Origin: Thermoplasmatota archaeon
GTDB taxonomy: Archaea; Thermoplasmatota; JAKEGO01
Assembly (NCBI GenBank): GCA_028279595.1
Contig: JANQNK010000007.1
Span: 25,214-89,213, forward strand
DNA length: 64,000 nt
Direction of reading: 5' to 3'
Shown: one piece after another, positions 17,987 to 28,286 of the stretch
Position numbering within the stretch: the stretch's first letter is position 1
Layout of the letters: each line of letters starts with the position of its first letter
The notes under the pieces: generated by a model
Database searches by the model: none
Seen by the model: only the letters and a program-made list of their open reading frames with translations
Told to the model about the DNA's origin: nothing
Program-made: the position numbers and the translations under genes

Positions 17987-20900
17987 ATGAACAGCAGAAA
18001 TGTGCTGAAAGCGGGCTTGCTGCTCGGCTTGGCGGCGATCATCCTGATCGCATTCATGCCTGTCGTGAGCGGTGAGCAGGTCGAGGTGTACGGACGCATG
18101 AAGGACGAGTCCAACGCGATGATCGTTGGCGCGTCCATAACGGCTTACAATGTCGGCACCGAGACCGAGTACGAGACAACCTCCACCGACAACGGTGGTT
18201 CCTTCGAGATGATGGTACCCGAGGGCGGGTATGTCTTCACTTTCTCGAAATACGAGTACAGTACGGAGTTCGCTTGGTTCGAGGTCGAGGGCGACGACGA
18301 GGACGAGATGGGCCTGGGCGTCTTCTACCTGACGGACCTCGAGCCCGACACGACGTTCGAGGGATGGATCAACGATTCCTCCACTGGCGAGGGCGAGAAG
18401 AACGTCGAGGTATGGATAACCTATCCGGACCACGATTACTCCACCGAGAGGATCGAGACCAACAAGACCGGATGGTTCTCCCTCGAGTTCGACAGCGCCG
18501 AGGAGACGTGGCTCGTCTGGGACAAGATGGGCTTCACCTTCAACACCACCGAGATCATGGCTCCATACAACGTGACGGAGTTCGACATCACGGCCATCGA
18601 GGAGGATGACTACCACACCGTCGAGGGTGATATCGTGGACTCGTCCGACATGGACGACATCGAGGGCGCGAGGATAACGCTCTGGAACAACGACATGTCC
18701 CTTTGGAACGACGAGGACTACGAAGTGATGACCGGCCTCACCGACGATCACGGATACAGGGGATTCGAGGTCCTCGAGGGCACGTACACACTACTGGTCG
18801 AGGCGGACGGTTACGAGGATTACATCGACACCAACTTCAATGTGCCGAACGACAGGGCCTTCGGCCCCGGCGACACGAACCCGCTCGCGCTGGTTCCGTC
18901 AGAGGACGGCAATGCGTCCATCAGCATAGAACTCAGGATGCTCTGGAACGCCACGGTCATCGTGACCGAGGACATCAACGACGACCAGGACGTCTGGGAC
19001 CACAACTGGGACTTCATGCTCTACGACCTGTGGGTGGACCACGGCTACGGCCGCGTCGGACCCAACTCGATCACCGGTGCGACCCTCGGCGACAGCGACC
19101 TCACAGCGAGCGAGATGGTCCTCGTCGAGGACCTGTACACCTACGCAGGCGTTCCGGCGATGTACAAGGACCTCATCACGATCGTCGCCAACGGCACCCA
19201 CATCGAGTACGAGAGCGAGCTCGACTCCTCCGAGATAAACACCACTGACTGGTGGATGTCCTGGACCATGAGCTTCACCAGGATGGATGGCTTCGAGGAG
19301 GTCATGCTCCGCTTCAAGACGGCCGTCACCCATGACACCGACCTCGATTACACATACACGTACGACCTACCTCCAGGCTGGTATCCCGTGACCAACGACA
19401 CCGTCGAGGACCTGATGGTCACGTTCTCGGCGAACGGCTTCGAGATCGATCCGGACATGTCGGAAACGATGGAATCGGTCATGACGTGGGTGGACGTGAC
19501 CAACGACGACGGCGATCCCATGGCCGACTTCTCGATCACGAACTTCGAGGAGGAAGGCTCCGACATGACAGTGGACGAGGGCGTGCACGTGAAGTTCAAC
19601 GCCACGGCATCCATGGACACGGGTACATACCAGAGCGGCATTGTCGAGTACAAGTGGGACTTCGGCAACGGCGAGATGGTCAACACCTCGAGCGAGAAGA
19701 TCGATTACAAGTACGACATACCCGGCGTATACACAGTCACACTGACCGTTGTGGACGAAGCGGATAAGATGAGCGCTCCGGACGTCTACGCACTGGAGAT
19801 CAACGACGTGAGCGACCCGGAGGTCGAGATCATCCCGCCGTGGGCACCCTGGGAGGTCAACCTGACCGACGCCATGGGAGTCAATGAGGACATCACGGCG
19901 AACATCACCGACCCAGAGGGCGTGACCATGTTCTACGACATCACGGTCACTATCAAGCCGGCCGGCAGCCTCGAGGAGGACTGGACGTGGATGTACTACA
20001 ACGACACCATGGCCTATGGCGGCAACCTGACCTTCGTCTTCAACTACACCTTCGTCGACCCGGGCAACTACACGATCGTCGTGAACGCGACAGACGACTC
20101 GGACAACTGGGGCAAGGGCTCGGACGGCCTCACGGTCGTCGACTTCGTTGCGCCGATCCCGAACTTCATAGCCCAGAACAAGTCGCTCGGGATGCAGGAC
20201 TTCGACATGCTCATGGAGAACGAGGAGATAATCTTCAACGCGTCCATCGACACCTACATGATGGACAACACGACGTACTACCTCACCATCGAGAATGACA
20301 GGATCCTCAACTGCATGTGGGACTTCGGCGACGGGACCTACGACAACGAGACCGGCGACGACTCCGACGGCTCCGAGGACAACTCGATCGTGAGCCATGT
20401 CTACCACGAGCCCGGCGACTTCACGGTCACGGTGACCGTCAAGGACAACTGGAAGAACGAGGCGACCGTCTCGATGAACGTCTCCGTTACCGACACCACG
20501 GACCCGGATGCGAAGTTCACCATCCAGGTCTGGAACGAGGAAGCGGAGAAGTGGAAGGACGGGACCCACGTCGACGAGGACGACGGCAGGATCATGTTCA
20601 ACGCGAGCACGTCCACCGACACGAGCGACATGATCAGGTTCTACAACTGGTCGTGGGGCTCGGAGGCGAAGCCCAACAACTTCGACAACGGAACGACCAC
20701 CGAATTCGAGGCTTCCTTCAACATCTCCGGAACCTACAACATCACCCTGCTCGTCTGGGACTACGCGAACCACTCCTCCGAGATAACGAAGACCTTCACC
20801 GTCGTGGCAGGCGAGAAGCCCGACCTCATCGCGTCCCTTGAGCTCTCTGAGAAGCGCGTCAAGAAGGGCGACAAGGTCAAGGCGATGATCGAGCTCAAGA

Positions 20901-21334
20901 ACGTGGGCGATGGCGACGTGGGCAATACGACCGACATCATCATCGAGCTTTACGAGGGCGACAGGAAGGTCAAGACCTACACGCACACCGGAGGCCTGCC
21001 CGCTGACGTCGACGACGTCGAATACATCAACCTCTCGTGGAAGCCCGGCAGGGGAACGCACGACATCAAGGTCGTCGTCGACCCCGAGGTCAACGAGGAT
21101 GATGAGATCGAGGGAGCCATAGACGAGCTGAAGACACAGGGCGGCGGAGAGGACAACAACGAGGCGAAGACATCCCTCGTCGTCGAGAAGCAGGAAGAGG
21201 ACGACATCACGATGTACCTCGCGATAACCGCGGTGGTCATCCTCGGCATCGTCGTTCTCCTGATCCGCAAGAAGCGCCAGGACAAGAAGCTCGAGGAGAA
21301 GCTCGTCGGCAAGTCGAAGAAGTCCAAGAAGTAG
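17987..21334 (+). CDS. Large exported S-layer-like surface protein: carboxypeptidase-regulatory-like, PKD and CARDB-like domains, C-terminal TM and Lys-rich tail
   Basis: MNSRNVLKAGLLLGLAAIILIAFMPVVSG signal peptide; PKD-type YKWDFGNGE, CMWDFGDGTYDNE; CARDB-like KPDLIASLELSEKRVKKGDKVKAMIELKNVGDG; TM and KKRQDKKLEEKLVGKSKKSKK. Confidence 0.85.
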   Translation: MNSRNVLKAGLLLGLAAIILIAFMPVVSGEQVEVYGRMKDESNAMIVGASITAYNVGTETEYETTSTDNGGSFEMMVPEGGYVFTFSKYEYSTEFAWFEVEGDDEDEMGLGVFYLTDLEPDTTFEGWINDSSTGEGEKNVEVWITYPDHDYSTERIETNKTGWFSLEFDSAEETWLVWDKMGFTFNTTEIMAPYNVTEFDITAIEEDDYHTVEGDIVDSSDMDDIEGARITLWNNDMSLWNDEDYEVMTGLTDDHGYRGFEVLEGTYTLLVEADGYEDYIDTNFNVPNDRAFGPGDTNPLALVPSEDGNASISIELRMLWNATVIVTEDINDDQDVWDHNWDFMLYDLWVDHGYGRVGPNSITGATLGDSDLTASEMVLVEDLYTYAGVPAMYKDLITIVANGTHIEYESELDSSEINTTDWWMSWTMSFTRMDGFEEVMLRFKTAVTHDTDLDYTYTYDLPPGWYPVTNDTVEDLMVTFSANGFEIDPDMSETMESVMTWVDVTNDDGDPMADFSITNFEEEGSDMTVDEGVHVKFNATASMDTGTYQSGIVEYKWDFGNGEMVNTSSEKIDYKYDIPGVYTVTLTVVDEADKMSAPDVYALEINDVSDPEVEIIPPWAPWEVNLTDAMGVNEDITANITDPEGVTMFYDITVTIKPAGSLEEDWTWMYYNDTMAYGGNLTFVFNYTFVDPGNYTIVVNATDDSDNWGKGSDGLTVVDFVAPIPNFIAQNKSLGMQDFDMLMENEEIIFNASIDTYMMDNTTYYLTIENDRILNCMWDFGDGTYDNETGDDSDGSEDNSIVSHVYHEPGDFTVTVTVKDNWKNEATVSMNVSVTDTTDPDAKFTIQVWNEEAEKWKDGTHVDEDDGRIMFNASTSTDTSDMIRFYNWSWGSEAKPNNFDNGTTTEFEASFNISGTYNITLLVWDYANHSSEITKTFTVVAGEKPDLIASLELSEKRVKKGDKVKAMIELKNVGDGDVGNTTDIIIELYEGDRKVKTYTHTGGLPADVDDVEYINLSWKPGRGTHDIKVVVDPEVNEDDEIEGAIDELKTQGGGEDNNEAKTSLVVEKQEEDDITMYLAITAVVILGIVVLLIRKKRQDKKLEEKLVGKSKKSKK

Positions 21335-21355
21335 ACACGGCACTTCAACAAGGAC

Positions 21356-21413
21356 GAGAGGGACACGATCCCTCTCACCCCCCCTTTTTTCCCCATTTTC
21401 ATTTTCCCTTATC
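21356..21413 (+). terminator. Intrinsic-type terminator: stem-loop plus T tracts
   Basis: GAGAGGGA-CACGA-TCCCTCTC followed by CACCCCCCCTTTTTTCCCCATTTTCATTTTCCC, ~20 nt after the stop. Confidence 0.82.
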
Positions 21414-21535
21414 GGCGAGTCTGCTCATACCTGGTTCCTTTTGAAGACCACATTGGTTTAATTCACAGGCGGCGACCTGATCATCAACAGCCTCGCGGCT
21501 GGGGAATGATGTTACCGATAATCCTCGGGTCGGGA

Positions 21536-21847
21536 TCAGTCCTGGGGTGTCTCGACCTCCTCGACGATCCTTCCGGCGGACACGCTGTCGACGGAATGTA
21601 TCGAGCCGCCGAGGCCTTCTATCACCGCACGCACGGCGTCGAAGTCTATCTTCCACCCCTCGAGGGTTATCTTGATCGTCTCGGTGTCCTGGTCCACCTC
21701 GTATAGGGTGCAGTTGACGCCGGACGTCCCCTTCAGGGTGTTCAGCTTCTTCGCGTACTCGATGATGCCCGGCTTGTGGGGCTTCATCACGTCCAGCACG
21801 AGCTGGACGATGTTCCCGTCGTTCCCGCCTTCGAACACTCTGCTCAC
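21536..21847 (-). CDS. DUF211 family protein
   Basis: IVQLVLDVMKPHKPGIIEYAKKLNTLKGTSGVNCTLYEVDQDTETIKITLEG..IHSVDSV; GTG start with TATA (gttatttaag, ~21869-21878) ~25 nt upstream. Confidence 0.88.
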   Translation of the reverse strand: MSRVFEGGNDGNIVQLVLDVMKPHKPGIIEYAKKLNTLKGTSGVNCTLYEVDQDTETIKITLEGWKIDFDAVRAVIEGLGGSIHSVDSVSAGRIVEEVETPQD

Positions 21848-21896
21848 GCTGAGCGATTGCCCTGCATCTTAAATAACGTTTTCGGAGCGAGCCGGT

Positions 21897-22697
21897 TCAG
21901 AAGAACAGTATCGAGGCCCAGAGTACCGCTGCGAGGCCGAAGCAGTAGTACGCGAAGTAGTGGAACTTGTCGGCGAGGACCATCCTGTATAGGGTCTTCA
22001 GCGTCAGGTATCCCACGGTCAGGGCGGCGAGGAAGCCCGCTGCCGCCGGAACGGGATCTATCTGCGTATCACCGTTGGCGGCCCTGACCAGCTGGAAGAG
22101 GCCTGCTGCGAGGATCGCCGGTACGGCCATGAGGAATGAGAACTCGGCGGCGTGCTGACGGGTGAGTCCTGCGTAAAGCCCTCCCGATATGGTCATTCCG
22201 GACCGTGAGATCCCCGGGAACAGCGCGAAGGCCTGGGCGAAACCGATGGATATCGCCGTCCTGTTGCTCGGATCCCTTGCCTTCCCCCTCATGTGGGCGG
22301 TGAAGAGAAGGACGGCGCCCGTGATCACGAGGGCCATGGCGACGAAAGGCACCGACTCGAAGGACCCGACGACGTAGGACTCCAGCAACAGTCCGAGGAA
22401 GATGATCGGCAGCGTCGCGAGGATCACATGCCACCCGAATGTCGCGTCGGGGGAGTCCGCGAGCCTGATCTCGCCCTTGAGGGCCTTGAAGGTGGCCCTC
22501 GCGATGGTGGATATGCGTTTACGCATGAAAAGGAGGACCGATGTCATGGTCCCGAGGTGGAGGATGGTGTCGAAGAGGATGGGGTTCTCCACACCGTAGA
22601 GGTCCTGGCCGATGACGAGGTGGCCAGAGCTGCTCACGGGAAGCCATTCGGTGAGGCCCTGGATGATCCCGAGAACCACCGCCACCACTACGTCCAT
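21897..22697 (-). CDS. uppP: Undecaprenyl-diphosphatase family (UppP/BacA) membrane phosphatase
   Basis: GIIQGLTEWLPVSSSGHLVIG and FPGISRSGMTISGGLYAGL motifs; multi-TM. Confidence 0.93.
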   Translation of the reverse strand: MDVVVAVVLGIIQGLTEWLPVSSSGHLVIGQDLYGVENPILFDTILHLGTMTSVLLFMRKRISTIARATFKALKGEIRLADSPDATFGWHVILATLPIIFLGLLLESYVVGSFESVPFVAMALVITGAVLLFTAHMRGKARDPSNRTAISIGFAQAFALFPGISRSGMTISGGLYAGLTRQHAAEFSFLMAVPAILAAGLFQLVRAANGDTQIDPVPAAAGFLAALTVGYLTLKTLYRMVLADKFHYFAYYCFGLAAVLWASILFF

Positions 22698-22743
22698 GAC
22701 GGTTGAACGATATCGTAACTATTAGACCTTTGCATGGAACGGA

Positions 22744-23415
22744 TCATCTGTTGTGCAGATGCGTGGGCTCGTTGCCACCGGTGATGTCGGTGATGTTCAT
22801 GAAGTCGTACTCTATCCCCATCGTCACACGGGTGGGAAGGACCGTGAGGAGTATGGGGACGGCCTGAACCTCGTTCACCAGGGAGTCGCATATCCTGACG
22901 AGGGTCTTCATGATCTCCATCACGGAACGGCCCATGAACATGTCGTTCGTTCCGCCCATGACGACGCAGAAGTCGAGGGAATTGGGGACTATCTCCCTGC
23001 CTCGCTCGAACATCCCGAGGGTCGTGTCGCCCGCCATCCCGAGATTGACGACGGTCACCCCGGACATGCGGAGGTAGTCGGGATACGCCTTGAACGAAGC
23101 GCCGACGACCGATCGCGGGGTCGACCGGAGAGAGAACGGATAGCCCTCCGTGAGGCTGTCGCCGAGGCAGCCGACGGTCGTCCCCGGTACGAGCATGGGG
23201 CGCAGGGAATCTCGGACGAACTCACCGAGGACGCGGTATCCCTCGATGTTTAGATGGGCCCCGTCGCCGTAGTCGTAGATGGTCTTGAGGCTGTCGTTCG
23301 TGTCGGCGAAGAGGGGATAGGGATCGAGGAGAAGGATGTCCATCTCATCCGCAATGTGCTCTATCCCGGAGTTGAGCTGCAGTATCAGTTCCCGCATCGA
23401 CGAGTGCATCGGCAA
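22744..23415 (-). CDS. SGNH/GDSL hydrolase with circularly permuted block order
   Basis: Order: DPYPLFADTND..DGAHLNIEGYRVLGEF (block V), then VGCLGDSLTEGYPF (block I), VNLGMAGDTT (II), VMGGTNDMF (III). TTG start. Confidence 0.75.
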   Translation of the reverse strand: MPMHSSMRELILQLNSGIEHIADEMDILLLDPYPLFADTNDSLKTIYDYGDGAHLNIEGYRVLGEFVRDSLRPMLVPGTTVGCLGDSLTEGYPFSLRSTPRSVVGASFKAYPDYLRMSGVTVVNLGMAGDTTLGMFERGREIVPNSLDFCVVMGGTNDMFMGRSVMEIMKTLVRICDSLVNEVQAVPILLTVLPTRVTMGIEYDFMNITDITGGNEPTHLHNR

Positions 23416-23630
23416 GGCCCTATTTTACACTTCCCGAACATGCCTCTGGACGGTCCAACTCACATTGACAGGGAATGGGCATGGGTTTGAGGGAGAACGT
23501 CCGCATTAACAGTATCGAGAGGGCCCGGAACCCACCATGGGGAGTCAAATATATCGAGAAATTTCTGCGAAAGGCCAGCGTCCATCGGATTCTGGGGAAA
23601 TCCCTGGAAAAATAGGTGTCGGTCCCGGTG

Positions 23631-23652
23631 GGATATCAGGCCGGCGATATCC
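23631..23652. other. Short perfect inverted repeat in a ~360-bp intergenic region
   Basis: GGATATC-AGGCCGGC-GATATCC. Confidence 0.4.
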
Positions 23653-23779
23653 ATCGGAATCATCGTGATTTCGGTCCCCTGGACCTCGTTGGACGGCCTC
23701 CGGATTAACAAAACATATATGTAGTGATTAACACATTGAGTTGCGGTCATTTCGGAATCCACTTGTGAGGGTTGGTATC

Positions 23780-24808
23780 ATGCCGGAAGAGGAGAAGAAG
23801 GCGGAAGTGAAGAAGGAAGAAGCACCGAAGGATTCGAAGGAGGAGAAGGACCCCAAGTCGAGTTCCTCGGTGGAGAAGTTCGAGAAGATCCTCGAGAAGA
23901 GAAAGAAGAAGCCCGAGGATCTGAAGAAGGAGGCAAAGGAGGAAGCTCCCGCCGCCCCCGAGAAGAAGGAGGAGAAGAAACCGGAACCCGCCCCCGCGGC
24001 GAAACCGGCACCGACACCCTCGTCCTCTCTCGGAGTCTACGACCCCAAGGAGGTCGCGGTATCCCTCGACAACATGAAGAAGGAGCAGGCGAGGATCGCT
24101 AACATCCTCACGACTCTCCTCGGCGACTTCGAGGAGGAGAAGAAGAAGGGTGCCATCCTCGACGACCGGCTCAACTCACTTTTAAAGAAGGACGAGAAGC
24201 AGGAGAGCCTGCTCTCGGCCGTCGACAACAAGCTCTCGCAGGTGCTAGAGAGGGAGAGGGCGGAGCAGGAGCGGATAGAGAGGCTCTCGCAGCTCAGGCG
24301 CCTCGAGGAGGACGAACTGAGCGACAGTCTTGCCGAACTCTCCGAGATCTACGAGATGACCCAGAAGAAGCTTGCCGTGGCAAGGGAGGACATGGCCCTT
24401 GTGAAGGAGAAGCTGAAGAGCCTCCTCGACGTCCAGAAGATCGACGAGGAGAAGAAGCTCATCGGACTTACCAGGGCGCACGAGCTCACGCAGCAGCGCC
24501 TCGAGGCACTCGATGACCTTACCAAGCTCAAGGACCCCTCCGAGAAGGAGAAGTCCCTCGTGCTCATGCTGAAGAAGGGGCGCGAGGAGCTCGAGCGTGA
24601 GCTCGAGGGCGAGATAGCCGGTGACCCGGTCAAGCTCGCGGCACTCCTGAGGAGGGAGAAATCGAAGGGCGCCCTGCCGGCGGGCGCCTCGGCTGCCAAG
24701 CCGATCAACTGCCCGGTATGTCACACCAAGTTCGAGGTCACCTCGAACGAGCGGCCGCTGAAGATCCAGTGTCCGAGCTGTGGCGCGGTGGGAATCCTCA
24801 AGAAGTGA
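23780..24808 (+). CDS. Cytosolic Lys/Glu-rich coiled-coil protein with C-terminal zinc ribbon
   Basis: Long heptad-like K/E/L region; C-term INCPVCHTKFEVTSNERPLKIQCPSCGAVGILKK; start at ATG 23780. Confidence 0.8.
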   Translation: MPEEEKKAEVKKEEAPKDSKEEKDPKSSSSVEKFEKILEKRKKKPEDLKKEAKEEAPAAPEKKEEKKPEPAPAAKPAPTPSSSLGVYDPKEVAVSLDNMKKEQARIANILTTLLGDFEEEKKKGAILDDRLNSLLKKDEKQESLLSAVDNKLSQVLERERAEQERIERLSQLRRLEEDELSDSLAELSEIYEMTQKKLAVAREDMALVKEKLKSLLDVQKIDEEKKLIGLTRAHELTQQRLEALDDLTKLKDPSEKEKSLVLMLKKGREELERELEGEIAGDPVKLAALLRREKSKGALPAGASAAKPINCPVCHTKFEVTSNERPLKIQCPSCGAVGILKK

Positions 24809-24821
24809 TGCGGGTGGCTCA

Positions 24822-25730
24822 ATGGCTGAGGTGAAGGGAAAGAAGAGGGATCTGTCCGGACTGACCCTGGAGCAGAAGCTAACTCTCATTCATGGCAGGT
24901 CCGACGGCAGGCTCGAGTCCCTGAAGGAGATCAACTGGAAGCTCGGGCAGTACCTGGAGGACAGGACCAACGTCCAGCCCGACATCCAGAGGCTCATGGA
25001 GCTCAAGAAGATCGGTACCAACCTCGGCGTCCAGGAGATCGAGTCCTGGCGCAAGAGGAAGGAGCTCGAGAGGGGAAAGGTCCCGAGGCCGATGAAGAGG
25101 AAGGACCTGCCCAAGGACCCGGTGGAGCTCAAGCAGCTCTACAACGAGATCTCCAAGCGTTACAAGGGTTACGAACAGGACCTCAAGCCCATAGGCAAGA
25201 AGCTTACCGAGGTCCTCTCGGAGGAGCTGCAGGACGAGTCCAAGGACCTGTGGCACCGGTCCAAGAAGCATGCGGTCACGCTCAAGGAGATGAACAAGCT
25301 CGAGGACTCTAGCAATCTCAAGGCGATCAACGAGGAGGAGACGAAGCTCCTGAACATCATCATGGGCAGGGAGGAGCCGAAGCCCGTCGTAAGGGCGGCC
25401 CCCAAGAAGAGGAAGAAGAAGGCCGTCGAGATCCCCCCTCCGAAACTGACCAAATACTACGGTATGATGGGAGGCGGAGGTGCGGCCCTCGGGTTCGGTG
25501 TGGCGATGTTCGTCTACTTCGTCATGATGGAGGGCGCCGAGATAGCGGCCCTGTTCTTCGCGATACTGGGAATAGCTCTCGTACTGGCCCCCATGATCGT
25601 GGGAGTAATTCTCATAGCCGTTGGAGCGCTGCAACGATCGAAGGCGTTGTCCGACTACGCCGAGGCCAAACGGCGTGCTCAGGCCGGTTCGGAGGAGGAG
25701 GAGGAAGCGGAGCCAGAGGGCAAGGAATAG
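24822..25730 (+). CDS. Coiled-coil protein with two C-terminal TM helices
   Basis: [20 protein letters not shown]...; TM helices [39 protein letters not shown]. Confidence 0.75.
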   Translation: MAEVKGKKRDLSGLTLEQKLTLIHGRSDGRLESLKEINWKLGQYLEDRTNVQPDIQRLMELKKIGTNLGVQEIESWRKRKELERGKVPRPMKRKDLPKDPVELKQLYNEISKRYKGYEQDLKPIGKKLTEVLSEELQDESKDLWHRSKKHAVTLKEMNKLEDSSNLKAINEEETKLLNIIMGREEPKPVVRAAPKKRKKKAVEIPPPKLTKYYGMMGGGGAALGFGVAMFVYFVMMEGAEIAALFFAILGIALVLAPMIVGVILIAVGALQRSKALSDYAEAKRRAQAGSEEEEEAEPEGKE

Positions 25731-25767
25731 TGCCTTGACCGGAATGCTTCCTGGAAACGTTTGTGAT

Positions 25768-25778
25768 AAAGTCTTTAT
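25768..25778 (+). promoter_or_regulatory. TATA box for lonB
   Basis: gtctttataag ~25-30 nt upstream of ATG 25792/25801. Confidence 0.55.
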
Positions 25779-25791
25779 AAGTAGACACCTC

Positions 25792-27798
25792 ATGGACGGA
25801 ATGGTGGACATGGGTCCCGACGAGATGACAGACGAACTGCCCGCTGTCGAGGAGTGGGTCCGGGGTCTCGACATCGAGACGACCGGTGAGATCGACGTTC
25901 CAGAGATGACCGTCGATCAGGTCATCGGACAGGAGGACGGGGTCGATGTCATCCGAAAGGCCGCTGCGCAGAGGCGTCATGTTCTTCTGATAGGCGATCC
26001 CGGCACAGGGAAGTCCATGCTCGGCCAGGCGATGTCGGAACTCCTTCCGAACAGGGAACTGGAGGACATACTCGCGTATCCGAACCAGGAGGACCCGAAC
26101 GAGCCGAAGATAAGGGTCGTTCCGGCTGGGAAGGGCCGACAGATAGTGAAGGCCCAGAAAACCGAGGCCCGCCTCTTCCGCGAGCAGAAGGCAAAGATGA
26201 AATGGTTCCTCATCATCCTGATAATCGGCCTGGGACTGCTCCTCTTCATTCTCTACAACAATCCATACCTCATGCTGTTCTCGTTCCTGATCGTGGTGCT
26301 GCTGCTGCTGGCATCGCGAACACCCTACGGTAAACGGGAAGACGACATGGTGCCTAAGTTGCTGGTGTCGCACGAGCCGGAGGACGAACCTCCGTTCGTG
26401 GACGCCACGGGGGCTCACGCAGGGGCCCTTCTGGGGGATGTCAGACACGACCCGTTCCAATCGGGAGGCCTGGAGACCGCACCCCACCTGAGGGTCGAGT
26501 CCGGTGCCATTCACAAGGCGCACAAGGGCGTCCTGTTCGTCGACGAGATCAACCTCCTCAGGATGGAGAGCCAGCAGAGCATCCTGACGGCCATGCAGGA
26601 GAAATCGTTCTCGATCATGGGCCAGAGCGAGCGCTCGGCCGGCGCCATGGTCAAGACCGAGTCGGTACCCTGCGATTTCATACTCATAGCGGCGGGCAAC
26701 ATGGACTCGCTGTATCCCAAGGACCCATTCAAGCAGGGCATGCACCCGGCGCTCAGGTCCCGTATCCGGGGCTACGGCTACGAGATCTACATGCGCACCC
26801 AGATGAAGGACACCGAGGCCAACAGGATGAAGCTCGTCCGCTTCGTCGCCCAGGAGGTCTCGAAGGACGGGAAGATCCCGCACTTCAGCAGGACGGCCCT
26901 GGCCGCCCTCCTCAAGGACGCTCAGAGGCGTTCGGGGAAGAAGGGCCATCTTACGCTCAGGCTGAGGGAGCTCGGCGGTCTGATCAGGACCGCGGGTGAC
27001 CTTGCGAGGGAGCGGGACTCGAAGGTGGTCACGGCGAAGCATGTGCACGATGCCAGACTCTTCGCGAAGACCCTGGAACAGCAGATCCACGACCGCTCCG
27101 TGGAGGAGCTCTCCATCTACAAGACCTTCGACCGCGAGGGCATCGCGGTGGGCCGCGTCAACGGCCTGGCCGTGCTGACCGGGGAGGAAGGTGTGAGCGT
27201 CGCCACGGGTCTGGTCCTGCCGCTGGTAGCGGAGGTCACACCTGCAGCTTCGAAGCGCGAGGGCAAGACGATCGCAACGGGACGCCTCGGCGAGATAGCA
27301 AACGAGGCGGTCCAGAACGTCTCCGCCATCATCAAGAAGGAGACTGGCGAGAACATCTCCAATTTCGACATCCACATCCAGTTCATCAACACCTACAGCG
27401 GCGTGGAGGGCGATTCGGCCTCCATTTCCGTCGCCACCGCGGTTATCTCCTCGTTCGAGGGGCTCCCCGTGGACCAGTCGGTCGCCATGACCGGTTCTTT
27501 GAGCGTGAAGGGGGATGTACTGCCCGTCGGCGGGATCGCGGCAAAGATAGAGGCCGCAACGACCGCGGGAATGAAGAAGGTCATCATTCCCAAAGCAAAC
27601 ATGGAGGAGGTCTTCCTGGACGACCTCCCCGAGGGGTTCGAGGTCCATCCAGTGGAGAACATCAAGCAGGTCCTGGAGATCGCCCTGGTGGGCGAGAAGC
27701 GTGGCTTACTGCAGCGTCTCAGCGAACTCCTGGACGTCAGGGATGCAGTGAAGAAGGAGATCGGCCGAGGGCCTACTCCGACGTCAGATGGCGCCTGA
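25792..27798 (+). CDS. lonB: Archaeal membrane-bound ATP-dependent protease LonB
   Basis: Walker [10 protein letters not shown]; two TM helices inserted in the AAA domain; protease motif [45 protein letters not shown], Lys in [13 protein letters not shown]. Confidence 0.95.
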   Translation: MDGMVDMGPDEMTDELPAVEEWVRGLDIETTGEIDVPEMTVDQVIGQEDGVDVIRKAAAQRRHVLLIGDPGTGKSMLGQAMSELLPNRELEDILAYPNQEDPNEPKIRVVPAGKGRQIVKAQKTEARLFREQKAKMKWFLIILIIGLGLLLFILYNNPYLMLFSFLIVVLLLLASRTPYGKREDDMVPKLLVSHEPEDEPPFVDATGAHAGALLGDVRHDPFQSGGLETAPHLRVESGAIHKAHKGVLFVDEINLLRMESQQSILTAMQEKSFSIMGQSERSAGAMVKTESVPCDFILIAAGNMDSLYPKDPFKQGMHPALRSRIRGYGYEIYMRTQMKDTEANRMKLVRFVAQEVSKDGKIPHFSRTALAALLKDAQRRSGKKGHLTLRLRELGGLIRTAGDLARERDSKVVTAKHVHDARLFAKTLEQQIHDRSVEELSIYKTFDREGIAVGRVNGLAVLTGEEGVSVATGLVLPLVAEVTPAASKREGKTIATGRLGEIANEAVQNVSAIIKKETGENISNFDIHIQFINTYSGVEGDSASISVATAVISSFEGLPVDQSVAMTGSLSVKGDVLPVGGIAAKIEAATTAGMKKVIIPKANMEEVFLDDLPEGFEVHPVENIKQVLEIALVGEKRGLLQRLSELLDVRDAVKKEIGRGPTPTSDGA

Positions 27799-28183
27799 TC
27801 AGGCCATCCAACACGTTCTCCGGCTGGGCGCCGACCATTCTCTCAACAGGCTGACCGTCCTTGAATATCAATACAGTGGGAATGCTCATAACGGCGAAAC
27901 GGGCGGCAGTCCTCTGGTTCTGGTCGGTGTCGATCTTCAGGAAGGTGACCTGTCCCGAATATTTCTGTGACAGGGATTCGATGACCGGTGACAGCATCTT
28001 GCACGGGCCGCACCAGGGAGCCCAGCAGTCCACGACGACGAGGCCCTCTTCGGGAATGTGCGAGTCGAAGTCCATGTCGGTCACGTCGATCGGACCGGAG
28101 GGTGCGGGGTGCGCCGCTTCGTCCATCATCGCTGCGAGCTTCCTCTCGCGGATCCTCTGGAGCTCATCGTCCTCTTCGGGCAT
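27773..28183 (-). CDS. Thioredoxin
   Basis: [26 protein letters not shown] (WCGPC), [13 protein letters not shown]; charged N-terminal extension. Confidence 0.92.
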   Translation of the reverse strand: MPEEDDELQRIRERKLAAMMDEAAHPAPSGPIDVTDMDFDSHIPEEGLVVVDCWAPWCGPCKMLSPVIESLSQKYSGQVTFLKIDTDQNQRTAARFAVMSIPTVLIFKDGQPVERMVGAQPENVLDGLIRRHLTSE

Positions 28184-28286
28184 GTAACCGGGAACGAGGC
28201 CACTTCATTATAATCATTGGGCCGAAAGGTTTCGGAATATGGAAGGATTTATATGTCTCCCGCTGTTTCGAGAGGACGGTGTTGAA

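Noticed and set aside
19367-21343. 658-aa minus-strand ORF antisense to the S-layer-like gene
   Set aside because: V/D/H/R-biased shadow frame; opposite strand has signal peptide, PKD domains, TM, promoter and terminator.
21897-22697. UppP as evidence of a bacterial contig
   Set aside because: UppP/BacA homologs are common in archaea (polyprenyl phosphate recycling), and all information-processing genes here are archaeal.
23460-23762. 100-aa minus-strand ORF in the large intergenic region
   Set aside because: No motif, atypical composition and poor promoter evidence; it could be real but is not supportable from sequence alone.
25612-27648. 678-aa minus-strand ORF antisense to lonB
   Set aside because: Shadow ORF of GC-rich codon bias; low-complexity H/R/L/D composition and no motifs, while the plus strand encodes clear LonB.
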